A stretch of 64,000 nt of DNA from Rhodospirillaceae bacterium (GCA_028822445.1 JAPKDQ010000004.1:1-64000); one strand, 5' to 3'. Positions 44,207 through 54,077 are shown, numbered from the stretch's first letter. Program-made: numbers and translations. The notes: generated by a model from the sequence alone, not told the origin.

Positions 44207-45109
44207 CTATTCTGCGCTAAGTCTTTGGTAGGCTAATCCAGTATGCGCCTCTGTACTAAACCTGGATAAGGCTTCAATTAAATTTCTTAAGTCGTCCTGG
44301 AGTTTAGCAAACCCTGGGCGACGAGTGAGTGAATTTTCATCAACATATAGGGATCTGTTGATTTCTATTTGCAGGGCATGAACACCTGATTCAGGTGTTC
44401 CATAGTGCTTTGTAGTAAACCCACCTGCGTAAGGATTATTTCGTATAACCGAATACCCCAGGTTTCCGAGTAGGCGCTCTGTTTCTTCAGTAATTAGCGA
44501 CGAACATGATAGCCCGTTGCGATCTCCCAAGACGATGTCGACGCAGTTATTGCTTGCCCCTTTCCCAGTCGGCAGACCAGCCGACGGCATAGAGTGACAG
44601 TCTATTAAAACGCAGTATCCGAAATGGTCTCTCGCAGTATTGATTAGGCTGGTTAAGGACCTGTGATAGGGCTTGTAGAGGCGTGCAATTCGGCTTTGAA
44701 CTTCTTGCCAGGTTAGTTTTCGCGCGTAGATTTCTTTTTGGTTCGCGACGATGCGGGCGACGGTTCCTAGTCCAGCAGCAACCCGAGGTGAGGCGGTATT
44801 TACGAAATCTGGCAGTCTGTCGCTAAACATGTCCGGATCTAGTTCGTAGGGCTCGCGGTTTAAATCCAGATAGGCCCTTGGGTAGAGTGCCCTGATCATG
44901 GGGATGCCAGCGTATTTTGCTGATACAAAGAGCTCATCAACATAGCAGTCTTCTGAATGACGGAGCGCAGTTTTACTAAGCGCGCTGGCGTTGATGAGGT
45001 CTGCTGGATAGTGGTTCCCAGAATGAGGCGAGGCGATAACCAAAGGGGTTGAGAGGTTCTCAGGGGCTAACACTTCTATTGGGTCCGCAATATCCTCCAG
45101 ATTGCACAT
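44207..45109 (-). CDS. N-formylglutamate amidohydrolase family protein
   Basis: 300 residues. Conserved elements: VIASPHSGNHYP, RHSEDCYVDELF, ALYPRAYLDLNREPYELDP, YKPYH, VLIDCHSMPS with zinc-like ligands, and GVHALQIEINRSLYVDE. This family (PF05013) hydrolyses N-formyl-L-glutamate, the last step of one histidine degradation route, and includes related amidohydrolases. No hut genes are adjacent, so substrate remains inferred from the family. It stands alone before tRNA-Val on the opposite strand. Confidence 0.9.
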   Translation of the reverse strand: MCNLEDIADPIEVLAPENLSTPLVIASPHSGNHYPADLINASALSKTALRHSEDCYVDELFVSAKYAGIPMIRALYPRAYLDLNREPYELDPDMFSDRLPDFVNTASPRVAAGLGTVARIVANQKEIYARKLTWQEVQSRIARLYKPYHRSLTSLINTARDHFGYCVLIDCHSMPSAGLPTGKGASNNCVDIVLGDRNGLSCSSLITEETERLLGNLGYSVIRNNPYAGGFTTKHYGTPESGVHALQIEINRSLYVDENSLTRRPGFAKLQDDLRNLIEALSRFSTEAHTGLAYQRLSAE

Positions 45110-45243
45110 ATTTTCTAATCACCCCATGTATTTGGCCGTCAACTGCTCTTGCCAAGCGATGTAATCGACAAACTATAATACTCCAATATGAGTGTTCTGA
45201 AACACTTGCAATAACCTGGCTGTCCACCTAAAAGAAGTTCCCG

Positions 45244-45272
45244 TTTACCTGGGGGCAATTTCACAGGTATTA
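45244..45272 (+). promoter_or_regulatory. Candidate promoter of tRNA-Val
   Basis: TTTACC (45244-45249) and GTATTA (45267-45272) are 17 bases apart, and the mature tRNA starts 9 bases after the -10 element. Matches to consensus are moderate. Confidence 0.35.
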
Positions 45273-45281
45273 CGCTGGTAA

Positions 45282-45356
45282 GGACGCGTAGCTCAGCGGG
45301 AGAGCACCTCGTTGACATCGAGGGGGTCACTGGTTCAATCCCAGTCGTGTCCACCA
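45282..45356 (+). tRNA. tRNA-Val (anticodon GAC), CCA encoded
   Basis: The full cloverleaf can be written: acceptor GGACGCG/CGTGTCC, D-stem gctc/gagc, anticodon stem cctcg/cgagg around loop TTGACAT with GAC at 45314-45316, T-arm actgg/ccagt around TTCAATC. Discriminator A and CCA are encoded at 45353-45356. This tRNA reads GUC and GUU valine codons. Confidence 0.95.
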
Positions 45357-46081
45357 TTCCCTAAGTATCTATTTTTATTAGTAAAAATTGATAAATTAAC
45401 GGTCTTTCCTGTCTCCAATAAAGTAGACGGAAATGTTTCCAGCAATCACCTAGCAATCAACCAAAGCAGTTGAGGATCCACGTCTAGTTTCAAACGGTGA
45501 GTTGCTGTTTTTTCTGTCACTGCCAATAGCGCCAAAAGGTGACAGTAGCCTAGTAGTATGACCACTCCTTTCGTTGCTCCCATAACGTAAGCTTGTGGTG
45601 CAGGTGGTTTTTAAGCCAGCACTGGAGAGATTTCTCTAGAGCAGAATTCGGAATACTTGCCGGATGTCGATCACTTCTTCCCATGGGTGCTTATGAAAGA
45701 AGGGCTAGCATCCGGATTGGACGGCATCTGAAATCTGGTCCTCGCGTGTAAAGGATGCAGTCGTGGGGTTGATGGAAAAGGGGCGCGTGTGCCGAGTCTT
45801 GGTCTGTTGGAGCGTCTGAACAAGAGAAATGCCTACCTAATTGAAAGTCATCATCCACTTGGTGAAACGCTGACCGCGCAGTCCGGCCAAACCCAAGAAG
45901 ATCGACGTCGGTTCCTGCAATCGCATTTCGATTTAGCCCTCAAGTATCTTCAGCACACATGGTATCCGGTCGAAAAGCGGGAGCCTTTGTTCTGACTAAT
46001 TCAGTTTCTTTCTACGACAACAACGCCCCCGAGTTTCTGGCCCGCACTATGGTTAATCACTTTCTCACCACCTAGATCTTC
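45357..46081. other. 725-base stretch downstream of tRNA-Val without a recognisable gene
   Basis: No supported gene. An open frame at 45789-45995 starts with GTG and gives 68 residues (…LNKRNAYLIESHHPLGE…) that I cannot assign. A hairpin with perfect 7-bp arms (ctgtcac 45514-45520, gtgacag 45539-45545) is present. The location after a tRNA 3' end suggests a decayed insertion, but I see no direct repeat of the tRNA end, no integrase and no IS ends. Confidence 0.4.
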
Positions 46082-46819
46082 CTATCCCAGCTCTTCTAGG
46101 CCAGGCTCCAAAAGATACTTTGACTGAACGGGAAACTTCGGATTTTCGTCATTGCACTTGTTGAGAATTATAGCAATGCAAGATTCAAGTGGTATGTCTA
46201 AGCGGCGCTCTAGCGGGTTCAATTCTGTAACTTGAGTATCTAAACCAACGTTCAGTGTAGCCACAGGTGAAGAGGTTAACTTATGACCATTTTGGGTGTA
46301 AAAATCATAGTAGAATGTTGGCGAAAAACTATAGAAGCCGTGATTTATAACCACCAACGGATTGGTATGATAAATATAGCCACCGACTTTAGCCATTCCG
46401 AGGATATTGATAACGGCTTGTGCCACATTAAAGCAATGCTCCATCGTTCCGCCATCGAACACGATATCAAACTGGCCGTCTAACTCGTCTGGTATGGGTA
46501 CATTAAGGTCAACGATAATTTCGTTGCCCCTTACCTCCTTAAAATCAATGACAGTAAGTTCAATGCCCATGCGGCTAAATAGGTCATAAGCTTCTGGCAC
46601 CTTATCGATGAGCTTTGTCATACCGTGCCATTTCAGTATTTCTTCCCCGTCTGACCGATAAGACAGGCCCTCCATCGCATTATCACCCAGAATGCGGCGC
46701 AGCATTTTTTCAGTTACAATTATATCTGGATAACCAAGCGACACCATTTTTGCTGGCTTGTTAGAGACCAATCCCAGCACTTTTTTTATGTTACTTAGCG
46801 TGAAAAAATTAGCAGCCAA
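46082..46819 (-). CDS. Methyltransferase-like protein of uncertain class
   Basis: 245 residues. The central part (VIDFKEVRGNEIIVDLNVPIP then FDIVFDGGTMEHCFNVAQAV and KVGGYIYHTNPL) follows the strand order of class I SAM-dependent methyltransferases of sugar or polyketide pathways. A clear DxGxGxG motif I is missing; KMVSLGYPDIIV may be its divergent equivalent. The C-terminal part (GFYSFSPTFYYDFYTQNGHKL) resembles such families too. It lies beside the gene-poor tract after tRNA-Val and its use of AT-rich codons appears higher than that of neighbours. Confidence 0.6.
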   Translation of the reverse strand: MAANFFTLSNIKKVLGLVSNKPAKMVSLGYPDIIVTEKMLRRILGDNAMEGLSYRSDGEEILKWHGMTKLIDKVPEAYDLFSRMGIELTVIDFKEVRGNEIIVDLNVPIPDELDGQFDIVFDGGTMEHCFNVAQAVINILGMAKVGGYIYHTNPLVVINHGFYSFSPTFYYDFYTQNGHKLTSSPVATLNVGLDTQVTELNPLERRLDIPLESCIAIILNKCNDENPKFPVQSKYLLEPGLEELG

Positions 46820-47047
46820 AGAGTAATTCCTTTCTTTTTCGGCAATGAGTCTAAGTCTAGTAAATAGAGCGTCTCTGAAAGAAATAAATGCCGCTCATAC
46901 CTAACAGCTGAAAGGTTTATCTTCAAATTTGCAACCTATATAGTGATGGGCTGCTACCCAATTAGATGTTTCTAAGAAGACGCGATGCGCGGTTACCAAG
47001 TTTGACCTTGGGCAGGATATGTATATGCGGGCTTTGCCTGATCCAGA

Positions 47048-48562
47048 TTAGTTTTCTTCGCGAAGCGTGATGGTTTCGTAGTTGATCTTTCCTTTGTTGG
47101 GCTTGTAGCCAATCACACGTGGCCCAATTGCATCTAAAAGAGGAACTTCGTGAAGCAGCAATGCTGTTGCCTGATCATGGTAAAAAGCTAGTACTTTCTG
47201 AGTCAATTCAGCTCTCTGTTGCAAATTTGATGCTGACATTGCGGCATTCATTGTTGGCATGATTCGCTGGTCGCAGAACCAAGGAGTTTGCCACAGGCAC
47301 GAATGAAGCCGGAGTGTGCGTAACGGTTCAAACGTGGGCCACCCTCCGAAAATTTGGCTAAAACCATCACCTTTCCACTTCCCCTGAAGTATGATCCTAA
47401 CCATTTGCGTGGTCGGAATAGAAATTATCCTCATTGTTACGCCGACGTCGGCCAAATTGGATGCAACAAGTTGATAAATAGCGCTGTCAGAAGCGTTGGA
47501 GCCAATAATAACTTCCACGTCTAGTTTGAATCCATTCTCGATTCCAGCTTCTTTCAGAAGTGTGCGTGCTTTAGCCGGGTCATACGGATATGGCATTAAA
47601 TCTGGATTGTAGCCAAAAAGGCTTCTAACAGCGCCTTGTGTGGCCGGTTTGCTGTAACCGGACAGGAGGATCTCAGTAATTGCGTTCTTATTAACGGCAT
47701 AATTTAACGCTCGACGCACGCGGACGTCATTCGTCGGCCGTCCTTCTTCCACGACGAATGAAATGCTCATGACGTCTATGGGGTTGCGTTGATGCATGTA
47801 TCCACCACTTGCCTCAACCACTCCGATATTATCTGGGCCCATGCCAATCGCTATATCGATGGCCCCCGTTGCTATGCCTTGAAGCCTGCTGGTTGTTTCC
47901 GGTAGTTGGAGTACTTCCATGGTTTCTATTTGTGGTGCACGCCACGATAGCTTGTTTGCTTCGTAATATACCTTGCCTCGTTCCCACGATTTAATTTTGA
48001 AAGGACCAGTTCCGATTGGATCTCGCGCAAATTTATCCGGGCCCAATGCATCCCAGTGATCTGGTTCTACGATGTAGAGTGCTGCGAAAAGTCTAGGGAG
48101 AATGGCAGAGGGCTTATGAGTTCTTACCGATAGGGTGTAATCATCAATAACCGACGCACCTGCAATGGCGCTGAGATCACGGGCGGTACTTGTGATTTGT
48201 CCGTGTGACGTTTGTAGATATTCCAAAGAGTGGACTACGTCATGAGCTCTTAAGGGGCGGCCATTAGAGAATTTAACGTTCTCACGCAACGAGAAGTGCC
48301 AGACTCTAGGTTCTATTTGCTCCCAAGATGTAGCTAGTTCCCCTACTAGTTGACCGTCCTCTAGGAACGTGGTCAGTGTTTCAAATGTAGGAGACCAGGA
48401 GTATGTGGAAAAAACACTAACGGACCTATGCGGATCTCCATCGCTAACCGGGAGTGCCGCCACCCCAACTTTGAGAGACGGAGCAGCTTCGATACTTGTT
48501 ATGCTCCCTAGAACGAAGGTCAGGTAGGAAAGAAATCCAGAAAGATAAACGAGTGTCTTCAT
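47048..48562 (-). CDS. Dipeptide/oligopeptide-type ABC substrate-binding protein, orphan
   Basis: 504 residues with a signal peptide (about 1-26) and SBP family 5 motifs: LREFVKFSNGRPLRAHDVVHSLEYL-like segment, DPIGTGPFKIKSWERG, and VRRALNYAVNKNAITEILLSG. The protein would bind a peptide or related ligand for an ABC importer. No permease or ATPase gene is near. AAGGATAAT precedes the ATG at 48562. Together with the protein at 15251-16849 it is a second such orphan; they belong to different subgroups. Confidence 0.9.
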   Translation of the reverse strand: MKTLVYLSGFLSYLTFVLGSITSIEAAPSLKVGVAALPVSDGDPHRSVSVFSTYSWSPTFETLTTFLEDGQLVGELATSWEQIEPRVWHFSLRENVKFSNGRPLRAHDVVHSLEYLQTSHGQITSTARDLSAIAGASVIDDYTLSVRTHKPSAILPRLFAALYIVEPDHWDALGPDKFARDPIGTGPFKIKSWERGKVYYEANKLSWRAPQIETMEVLQLPETTSRLQGIATGAIDIAIGMGPDNIGVVEASGGYMHQRNPIDVMSISFVVEEGRPTNDVRVRRALNYAVNKNAITEILLSGYSKPATQGAVRSLFGYNPDLMPYPYDPAKARTLLKEAGIENGFKLDVEVIIGSNASDSAIYQLVASNLADVGVTMRIISIPTTQMVRIILQGKWKGDGFSQIFGGWPTFEPLRTLRLHSCLWQTPWFCDQRIMPTMNAAMSASNLQQRAELTQKVLAFYHDQATALLLHEVPLLDAIGPRVIGYKPNKGKINYETITLREEN

Positions 48563-48679
48563 ATTATCCTTACTACCTTTATACTTTTCCTAATTAATGG
48601 AATGATACAGTCGCATGTCATGGTTTGGAATGCATTCAAAGACGTTGCCACGGCAGCGCATTTTAAAAAGGAGTTATAG

Positions 48680-49594
48680 GTGACAAATGATTCCCAATTT
48701 ACCTTGAATATCGGTAGGCGGCAGGCATTGAATTTCAGTGTTAGCGCACTTGCAACGGCATCCATAGCACCGTTGGCTAATACCGCTGTCGCTTCAGGCT
48801 ACTTTGAATCGTCTGACCCTGTGAGTGTCCTACGTACGCTTCATCGTATGCGTGGGAGTGAGGATGGCCGTATCGCCATGGGTTGGCTGAAAGGCCAAAG
48901 GTATGGCGTTGTTGATGGAGAGATCACGCCATTAATGGGAATGGTGACGGGTACATTTGCGCGACACAAAGTCCGTGATGATGGCGCCGTCGAAATTTCT
49001 AGCTTTGAACTAGCATTTTATACTGATTTTCAGACCGGAGACCTCTTAGACACACTCACTATTCCCTACACAGGAAAAACTGTCGAAGTGCCAAGGCTCT
49101 TATTGGGCCCGAATAAAAGAACGATTAGGCCAGTTTTTCATGAGTTGATGGAAATGGGTGGGGAAGTCGGGAGAACAGAATCTGAAACTGCAATGCGACC
49201 TGTTGGCTCGACACGGCTTGAACGTTGGCTTGGGCCGGTGACGGTGAAAGACAGTAATGTGTGGATTACGGAAGCATCGAGCGCAAAATTGGTTCCGGCT
49301 AACCCTGAGGCTGATAAAGTGATTTACAGTGAATCAGTAACATATAAAGCAGATTATGAAGACGTGGTTAATTCAGACTTGCCGACAATAACCTCAACAA
49401 TGAGCTATACAGGTATCACGAGTTGGCGGCCGTGGATGCAGATGGGGGAGCACTCTGGCCATACGACTTCTCACGCGCTTGGCAGTAAGTCATTCGATGT
49501 AGGCGGGTTGCCGGACGACTACCGTGCTATGGCAGAAAAGTATTATCCAGATGCTATTAAAGATCCCGCAGCAATTTTGGACAAGATAGGCTAG
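48680..49594 (+). CDS. DUF1838 family protein with Tat signal
   Basis: 304 residues starting at GTG 48680 with AGGAG 8 bases upstream. The N-terminus has a twin-arginine segment (IGRRQALNFSVSALATA) and a hydrophobic stretch ending with TAVASG, a Tat-type export signal. The mature part shows DUF1838 features: SVLRTLHRMRGSEDGRIAMGWLKG, GDLLDTLTIPYTGKTVEVP and a late TSWRPWMQMGEHSG. It is a diverged homologue of the Sec-exported protein at 9230-10135. Tat export suggests a folded or cofactor-bound state. Function unknown. Confidence 0.82.
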   Translation: MTNDSQFTLNIGRRQALNFSVSALATASIAPLANTAVASGYFESSDPVSVLRTLHRMRGSEDGRIAMGWLKGQRYGVVDGEITPLMGMVTGTFARHKVRDDGAVEISSFELAFYTDFQTGDLLDTLTIPYTGKTVEVPRLLLGPNKRTIRPVFHELMEMGGEVGRTESETAMRPVGSTRLERWLGPVTVKDSNVWITEASSAKLVPANPEADKVIYSESVTYKADYEDVVNSDLPTITSTMSYTGITSWRPWMQMGEHSGHTTSHALGSKSFDVGGLPDDYRAMAEKYYPDAIKDPAAILDKIG

Positions 49595-50023
49595 CCGCTG
49601 ATTGCTTTTTAAGCCTATCTATTTTTCATATAGCACACTCGGTTTCGCGCCTCGGTCGCAGCGGATCTCAGTTCAAAAATTCTAACACCTTTAGTGAGTA
49701 CCGCATTTTTTCTGTTCTATGTAGTCAGTTGTGCGTTCTCTATGTTCCAGTCGATTAGGTAGTGCCACCTAGGAAATCCAGTTTATGAATCCTATGCTAG
49801 GCCGCCGTCCAAAGCGATGCCGTGTTCCATCAACTGCCACGAGTAGAGAAAAATTACGAAAGCGAAATCCATACCATGGTTTCATTGCGATAGTTCCACA
49901 AAGCATTACGTCTTTTACGCCGTCTTGTAAGTTTGCAATGATGGGGGGCAGTATCGTGATTACTAGAGCTATAGACAGAATTGTGAAATTCTGTGGATGA
50001 ATTATATGCTGCAGTTGCCGGTC
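49595..50023. other. Intergenic region, nothing convincing
   Basis: 429 bases between the DUF1838 and parE genes, which converge. A 71-codon frame at 49785-50000 is basic and has no recognisable family, and short frames on the other strand are no better. No clear terminator with a T-run is seen. Confidence 0.4.
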
Positions 50024-52009
50024 TTATATGTCTAGGGCCACGGCGAATTCTGCATGATCCTGGATGAACTTAAAGCGAGCTTCTGGTTTCCTTCCCATGA
50101 GTTGCTCAACTAAGTTTTCGGTACTCTGAAGATCAGAGTTTTGTTCACCGCTTACACTTGGCATTGTAACCCGCTGTAGAGTTCGTTTTTCCGGGTCCAT
50201 AGTGGTCTCCTTAAGTTGGGCAGCAGGCATTTCTCCTAACCCCTTAAATCGACTCACTTCAATCTTGCCTCGGCTATCAAATTCTTCTTTTGTAATTCGG
50301 TCCTTATCGTCATCATCCATGGCATAAAAAGTCTTGCCGCGTTGGCTCAGGCGATACAATGGCGGCATAGCTAAGTATAACCTGCCTGTTTCGACGAGAC
50401 CGGGTAGTTCTCTAAAAAAGAAAGTCATGAGCAACGCAGCGATGTGGGCACCATCCACATCGGCATCTGTCATGATGATGATTTTCTCGTATCGCAATTT
50501 ATCGAGATTAACTTTGGCACCGCGACCACACCCCATTGCTTCAAATAGGTCCTGTAGTTCTTGGTTGGCCCTAAGTTTATCTTGGGTGGCGGAGGCGACG
50601 TTAAGAATCTTGCCGCGTAAGGGAAGAATGGCCTGGGTTTTGCGGTTTCTCGCTTGTTTCGCTGACCCGCCAGCTGAGTCACCCTCGACCAAGAATAATT
50701 CAGTGCCCTCGGCGCTCGCGTTGCTGCAGTCTGATAATTTTCCAGGAAGCCGGAGTCTCTTTGTTGCGCTTTTGCGAACTAGGTCTTTTTCTTGCTTTCG
50801 GCGTTGCCTGACATCTGCTCGTGATAGAGCTAGCTCTAGAATTTGAGCGGCCACCTCTGTATCGCCAGACAGCCAATGTTCAAAGTGATCTTTCAATATC
50901 CCTTCCACGAGTTTAGTCGCTGAGGCGGAAGAAAGCCTTTCTTTCGTTTGTCCTTGGAACTGAGGCTCAGAAACAAAGACTGATAGCATGCCGCAGGCTC
51001 CGCCAACGACGTCTTCAGCGGTAAGGGTACTCACCTTCTTAATACCGGCCATTTCGCCGTAGGCCTTTAGTGCTTTTCCGAAACTCGATCTGAAGCCGGC
51101 TTCGTGTGTTCCCCCTTCAGGGGTTGGCACAGTGTTGCAGTAAGAGTTCAGGAACCCATCTTGATCCTCAGGCCAACAAATAGCCCAATCTACACGTCCA
51201 CTTTCGTCAGCAGTTTCCACTGAACCGGAAAAGAACGCGTCACTAACCAACGTCCGCCCTTTGGTAACTGATGATAGATAATCTTGCAGTCCCTTCGGAA
51301 AGTGCAGTTCTGCCTTGGCCGGGGTGTCGTCTTTGCCAGTGATTAATGATTCATCACAGGACCATTTAATTCTGACGTCTTCAAAAAGGTAGGCCTTTGA
51401 TCTCGCCATCTTATAGACCGTAGATGGCCTGAAAGAAGCATCACTCCCAAAAATCTTATGGTCGGGCCGAAATGTTATGATCGTTCCGCGTCTATTCGCC
51501 GTCGATTTAATCTTTTTCAGTTTTGACTTTACGTCACCTCTGCTGAAGCTCTGTTCCCAGTGCGCTTTGTCCCGGGCAACTTGAACGACGAGTTCTTCTG
51601 AGAGGGCGTTGACAACTGACACGCCGACGCCATGCAAACCGCCAGAGGTTTTGTAAGCCTGGCCGGAGAATTTCCCACCAGAGTGGAGGGTAGTCATTAT
51701 CACTTCCAGAGCAGATTTCTTAGGAAACTTAGGGTGAGGGTCGACCGGTATACCTCGGCCGTTATCTCGGACCGTAACCTCGTTTTCTTTGTCCAGGTGG
51801 ATTTCTATAATTGTGGCATGCCCAGCTACGGCTTCGTCCATAGCATTATCTAGGACCTCAGCGACCAAGTGGTGCAGTGCCTTTTCGTCGGTGCCACCGA
51901 TGTACATGCCTGGTCGACGGCGCACGGGTTCGAGGCCTTCTAGGACTTCGATATCTTTGGCGGTGTATTCGGAACTCTTCTTGCCCGGGTGTTGGAATAG
52001 ATCTGACAT
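50024..52009 (-). CDS. parE: DNA topoisomerase IV subunit B ParE
   Basis: 661 residues. GHKL ATPase domain: VLEGLEPVRRRPGMYIGG, EVLDNAMDEAVAGHA and NGRGIPVD, with GGLHGVGVSVVNALS. Toprim domain: LFLVEGDSAGGSAKQARNRK and MTDADVDGAHI. The C-terminal MPPLYRLS and RFKGLGEMPA are typical. ParE rather than GyrB is supported by its length without the GyrB insert and by the EMPAAQLKETTMDP type. With ParC it decatenates daughter chromosomes. Confidence 0.95.
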   Translation of the reverse strand: MSDLFQHPGKKSSEYTAKDIEVLEGLEPVRRRPGMYIGGTDEKALHHLVAEVLDNAMDEAVAGHATIIEIHLDKENEVTVRDNGRGIPVDPHPKFPKKSALEVIMTTLHSGGKFSGQAYKTSGGLHGVGVSVVNALSEELVVQVARDKAHWEQSFSRGDVKSKLKKIKSTANRRGTIITFRPDHKIFGSDASFRPSTVYKMARSKAYLFEDVRIKWSCDESLITGKDDTPAKAELHFPKGLQDYLSSVTKGRTLVSDAFFSGSVETADESGRVDWAICWPEDQDGFLNSYCNTVPTPEGGTHEAGFRSSFGKALKAYGEMAGIKKVSTLTAEDVVGGACGMLSVFVSEPQFQGQTKERLSSASATKLVEGILKDHFEHWLSGDTEVAAQILELALSRADVRQRRKQEKDLVRKSATKRLRLPGKLSDCSNASAEGTELFLVEGDSAGGSAKQARNRKTQAILPLRGKILNVASATQDKLRANQELQDLFEAMGCGRGAKVNLDKLRYEKIIIMTDADVDGAHIAALLMTFFFRELPGLVETGRLYLAMPPLYRLSQRGKTFYAMDDDDKDRITKEEFDSRGKIEVSRFKGLGEMPAAQLKETTMDPEKRTLQRVTMPSVSGEQNSDLQSTENLVEQLMGRKPEARFKFIQDHAEFAVALDI

Positions 52010-52101
52010 GAGCGCATTATATACAGCGCACCGCAGGCAACAACTGCATACGGTGTGAATATTAGCTTATGATAACAATATGTTGTGGAAATGGAGCTGC
52101 T

Positions 52102-52506
52102 GTGACTAATCCAATAAACTTAAAAGAGCCTAAGGGTGAATTATCGATACGAACTGTTGGCATGCCGGGTGACACGAACCCCGCCGGCCACATTTTTGGT
52201 GGATGGGTTCTTAGCCAGATGGATATGGCCGGAGCGATCCATGCGTCGAGCTATACTGGGACACGTGTTGTCACCGTTGCTGTAGACAGTATGAAATTCC
52301 ATAAGCCAATTGAGATTGGGGATGAGGTTTCTTGTTATACTACGATTGGCCGAATAGGGCGCTCGTCCGTTGCTATACATATCGAAACATGGGTGCGCAG
52401 AGCGAGGCATGGTTCACCGCTAATGGTGACAGCAGGTTCCTATACCTACGTCGCCATGGATGAAGATGGTGAGCCGACGGAAATCGTGCCAAAGAACGTA
52501 AAGTAA
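52102..52506 (+). CDS. Acyl-CoA thioesterase (YciA-like hotdog fold)
   Basis: About 134 residues if started at GTG 52102, which has GGAG about 7 bases upstream; an ATG at 52069 is also open. Hotdog motif: DTNPAGHIFGGWVLSQMDMAG with the catalytic Asp, then VTVAVDSMKFHKPIEIGDEV and FVAMDEDGEP-like ending. YciA-type enzymes hydrolyse various acyl-CoAs. It precedes the FAD oxidase gene by 14 bases. Confidence 0.88.
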   Translation: MTNPINLKEPKGELSIRTVGMPGDTNPAGHIFGGWVLSQMDMAGAIHASSYTGTRVVTVAVDSMKFHKPIEIGDEVSCYTTIGRIGRSSVAIHIETWVRRARHGSPLMVTAGSYTYVAMDEDGEPTEIVPKNVK

Positions 52507-52520
52507 GAAGGGTTCATTCT

Positions 52521-54077
52521 ATGCCTGATTCGGCTATTCCCATTGATGATATGTCATCCAAACTAGCTGCAATCGTTGGTGGCGAGCATGTGATTACCGA
52601 TGCGACGGAAAGGAATATTTATAGCAACGACATATTTTTCTGGAAAGATGCGGCGACGGCGGATGTCGTAGTGCAGCCTGGGTCTCCGGAAGAGGTGTGC
52701 GCACTAGTTAAATTGGCGGAAGATTTGGATTTGAATATCTCCACTCGTGGTGGAGGCATGTCCTATACCCAGGGCTATGTGCCGACAGAAACAGGCTGCA
52801 TGCTCGTAGATCTTCGTCGCCTTAATCACATTCGTGAAATTAATGTGACAGATCGATATGTCGTTGTGGATGCCGGCTGCACTTGGATTAGCATTGTAGA
52901 TGCACTCGATGATCAGGGTTTGAGGCTAGATTTTCCGGCCCCGTTCTCCGGAATTTACTCCACCGTAGGCGGTGCAATGTCGCAGAATGTTCCTTCTACG
53001 ATGAAGGGCATTCTAGGAATAGAGGTTATTCGCGCAGACGGGGCAATGGTTCGAACTGGCTCGTGGGGACGGGTTGATGCCGATGCGCCCTTCTTTCGAG
53101 ATTACGGTCCAGACCTGACGGGATTATTTCTTGGCGACACAGGAGCTTTTGGGATCAAGACCGGAGTTTCGCTTCACATCAGTAAGAAGATTGGCGTAAC
53201 AGCTCATGCGTCCTTCGCTTTTGAATCATACGAAGATATGGCCGAAATTATGGTCGAACTGGGTCCCTATGATTTTGTCACTCGCCGTTTAGGCCTCGAT
53301 CCATTCAAGAGTCAGAACGCGGCCAAAGTTGGCTTTAAAGAGGCTATCAAAACATTAGGTGACGTAACCACAACGGGCTCATCCCTGATTTCTGGCATCA
53401 AAGATTCCATGAAGATGGCGGCAGCGGCTGCAAATTTTATGGACGGTGTTAAGTGGTCTCTTCACCTTACGGTCGAGGCCCTGACTGAAGATGCAGCAGA
53501 GGTAGGTGTTGAAATTGTGCGAGAAATTTGCCTAAAGCGTAGTCGTGAAATTGCTAATATTATGCCCAGAGCTATGGAAGCGCGTGGGTTCTCGGTTCGA
53601 GGTTTTCTTGGCAAAGATGGACAGCGGTGGGTGCCAACTAACTCGCTATGGCCATTAAGTCGTGCCAAGGAGATCGCAACAGCGGTTCAAGGCTTCTTTG
53701 ATAGCCGACGTGCTGAGATGGATAAGCGTGGCATGTGGGAATCTTACATGACCAATTATGGTCACGGGCACTTCATGTGCGAGCCTAGTTTCTATTGGGT
53801 TGATGAGGTGAGTGAGCATCATCTCAGACATCTACCGTCTGATGAGGCAAAGAAATTTCGTTCTATTCCCGCCAATCCTGAAGCACGCGCTTATGCGCAG
53901 AAGCTCAGGTTTGAGCTCCGCGATTTTTTTCATGACTTGGGTGCCGTGCACGTTCAATTGGCTAAATTTTATAGATATCAGGAGTCATTAGCGCCTGAGA
54001 CGGCGCGCCTATTGTCGGACATTAAGGGGGTGCTGGATCCGAATCGTAGGCTTAACCGAAGGAATCTCGGCCTTTAA
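52521..54077 (+). CDS. FAD-linked oxidase (4-cresol/vanillyl-alcohol oxidase or D-lactate dehydrogenase type)
   Basis: 518 residues. The N-terminal FAD_binding_4 domain (about 40-220) has VQPGSPEEVCALVKLAEDL, STRGGGMSYTQGYVPT and YSTVGGAMSQNVPSTMKG. The C-terminal FAD-oxidase_C half ends GVLDPNRRLNRRNLGL, the usual closing motif. Substrates in this family include D-2-hydroxy acids and phenolics; none can be assigned here. It probably forms an operon with the upstream thioesterase. It overlaps the convergent DUF482 gene by 4 bases. Confidence 0.85.
   Translation: MPDSAIPIDDMSSKLAAIVGGEHVITDATERNIYSNDIFFWKDAATADVVVQPGSPEEVCALVKLAEDLDLNISTRGGGMSYTQGYVPTETGCMLVDLRRLNHIREINVTDRYVVVDAGCTWISIVDALDDQGLRLDFPAPFSGIYSTVGGAMSQNVPSTMKGILGIEVIRADGAMVRTGSWGRVDADAPFFRDYGPDLTGLFLGDTGAFGIKTGVSLHISKKIGVTAHASFAFESYEDMAEIMVELGPYDFVTRRLGLDPFKSQNAAKVGFKEAIKTLGDVTTTGSSLISGIKDSMKMAAAAANFMDGVKWSLHLTVEALTEDAAEVGVEIVREICLKRSREIANIMPRAMEARGFSVRGFLGKDGQRWVPTNSLWPLSRAKEIATAVQGFFDSRRAEMDKRGMWESYMTNYGHGHFMCEPSFYWVDEVSEHHLRHLPSDEAKKFRSIPANPEARAYAQKLRFELRDFFHDLGAVHVQLAKFYRYQESLAPETARLLSDIKGVLDPNRRLNRRNLGL

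Noticed and set aside
45282-45356. attB site at the tRNA-Val 3' end
   Set aside because: No second copy of the tRNA end or an integrase gene was found in the following sequence.
45789-45995. GTG-initiated 68-codon frame in the tract after tRNA-Val
   Set aside because: It starts without a ribosome site and resembles nothing I know; kept only as part of the gap description.
49785-50000. 71-codon basic frame before parE
   Set aside because: Composition and context give no support, and alternative frames are open for similar lengths.
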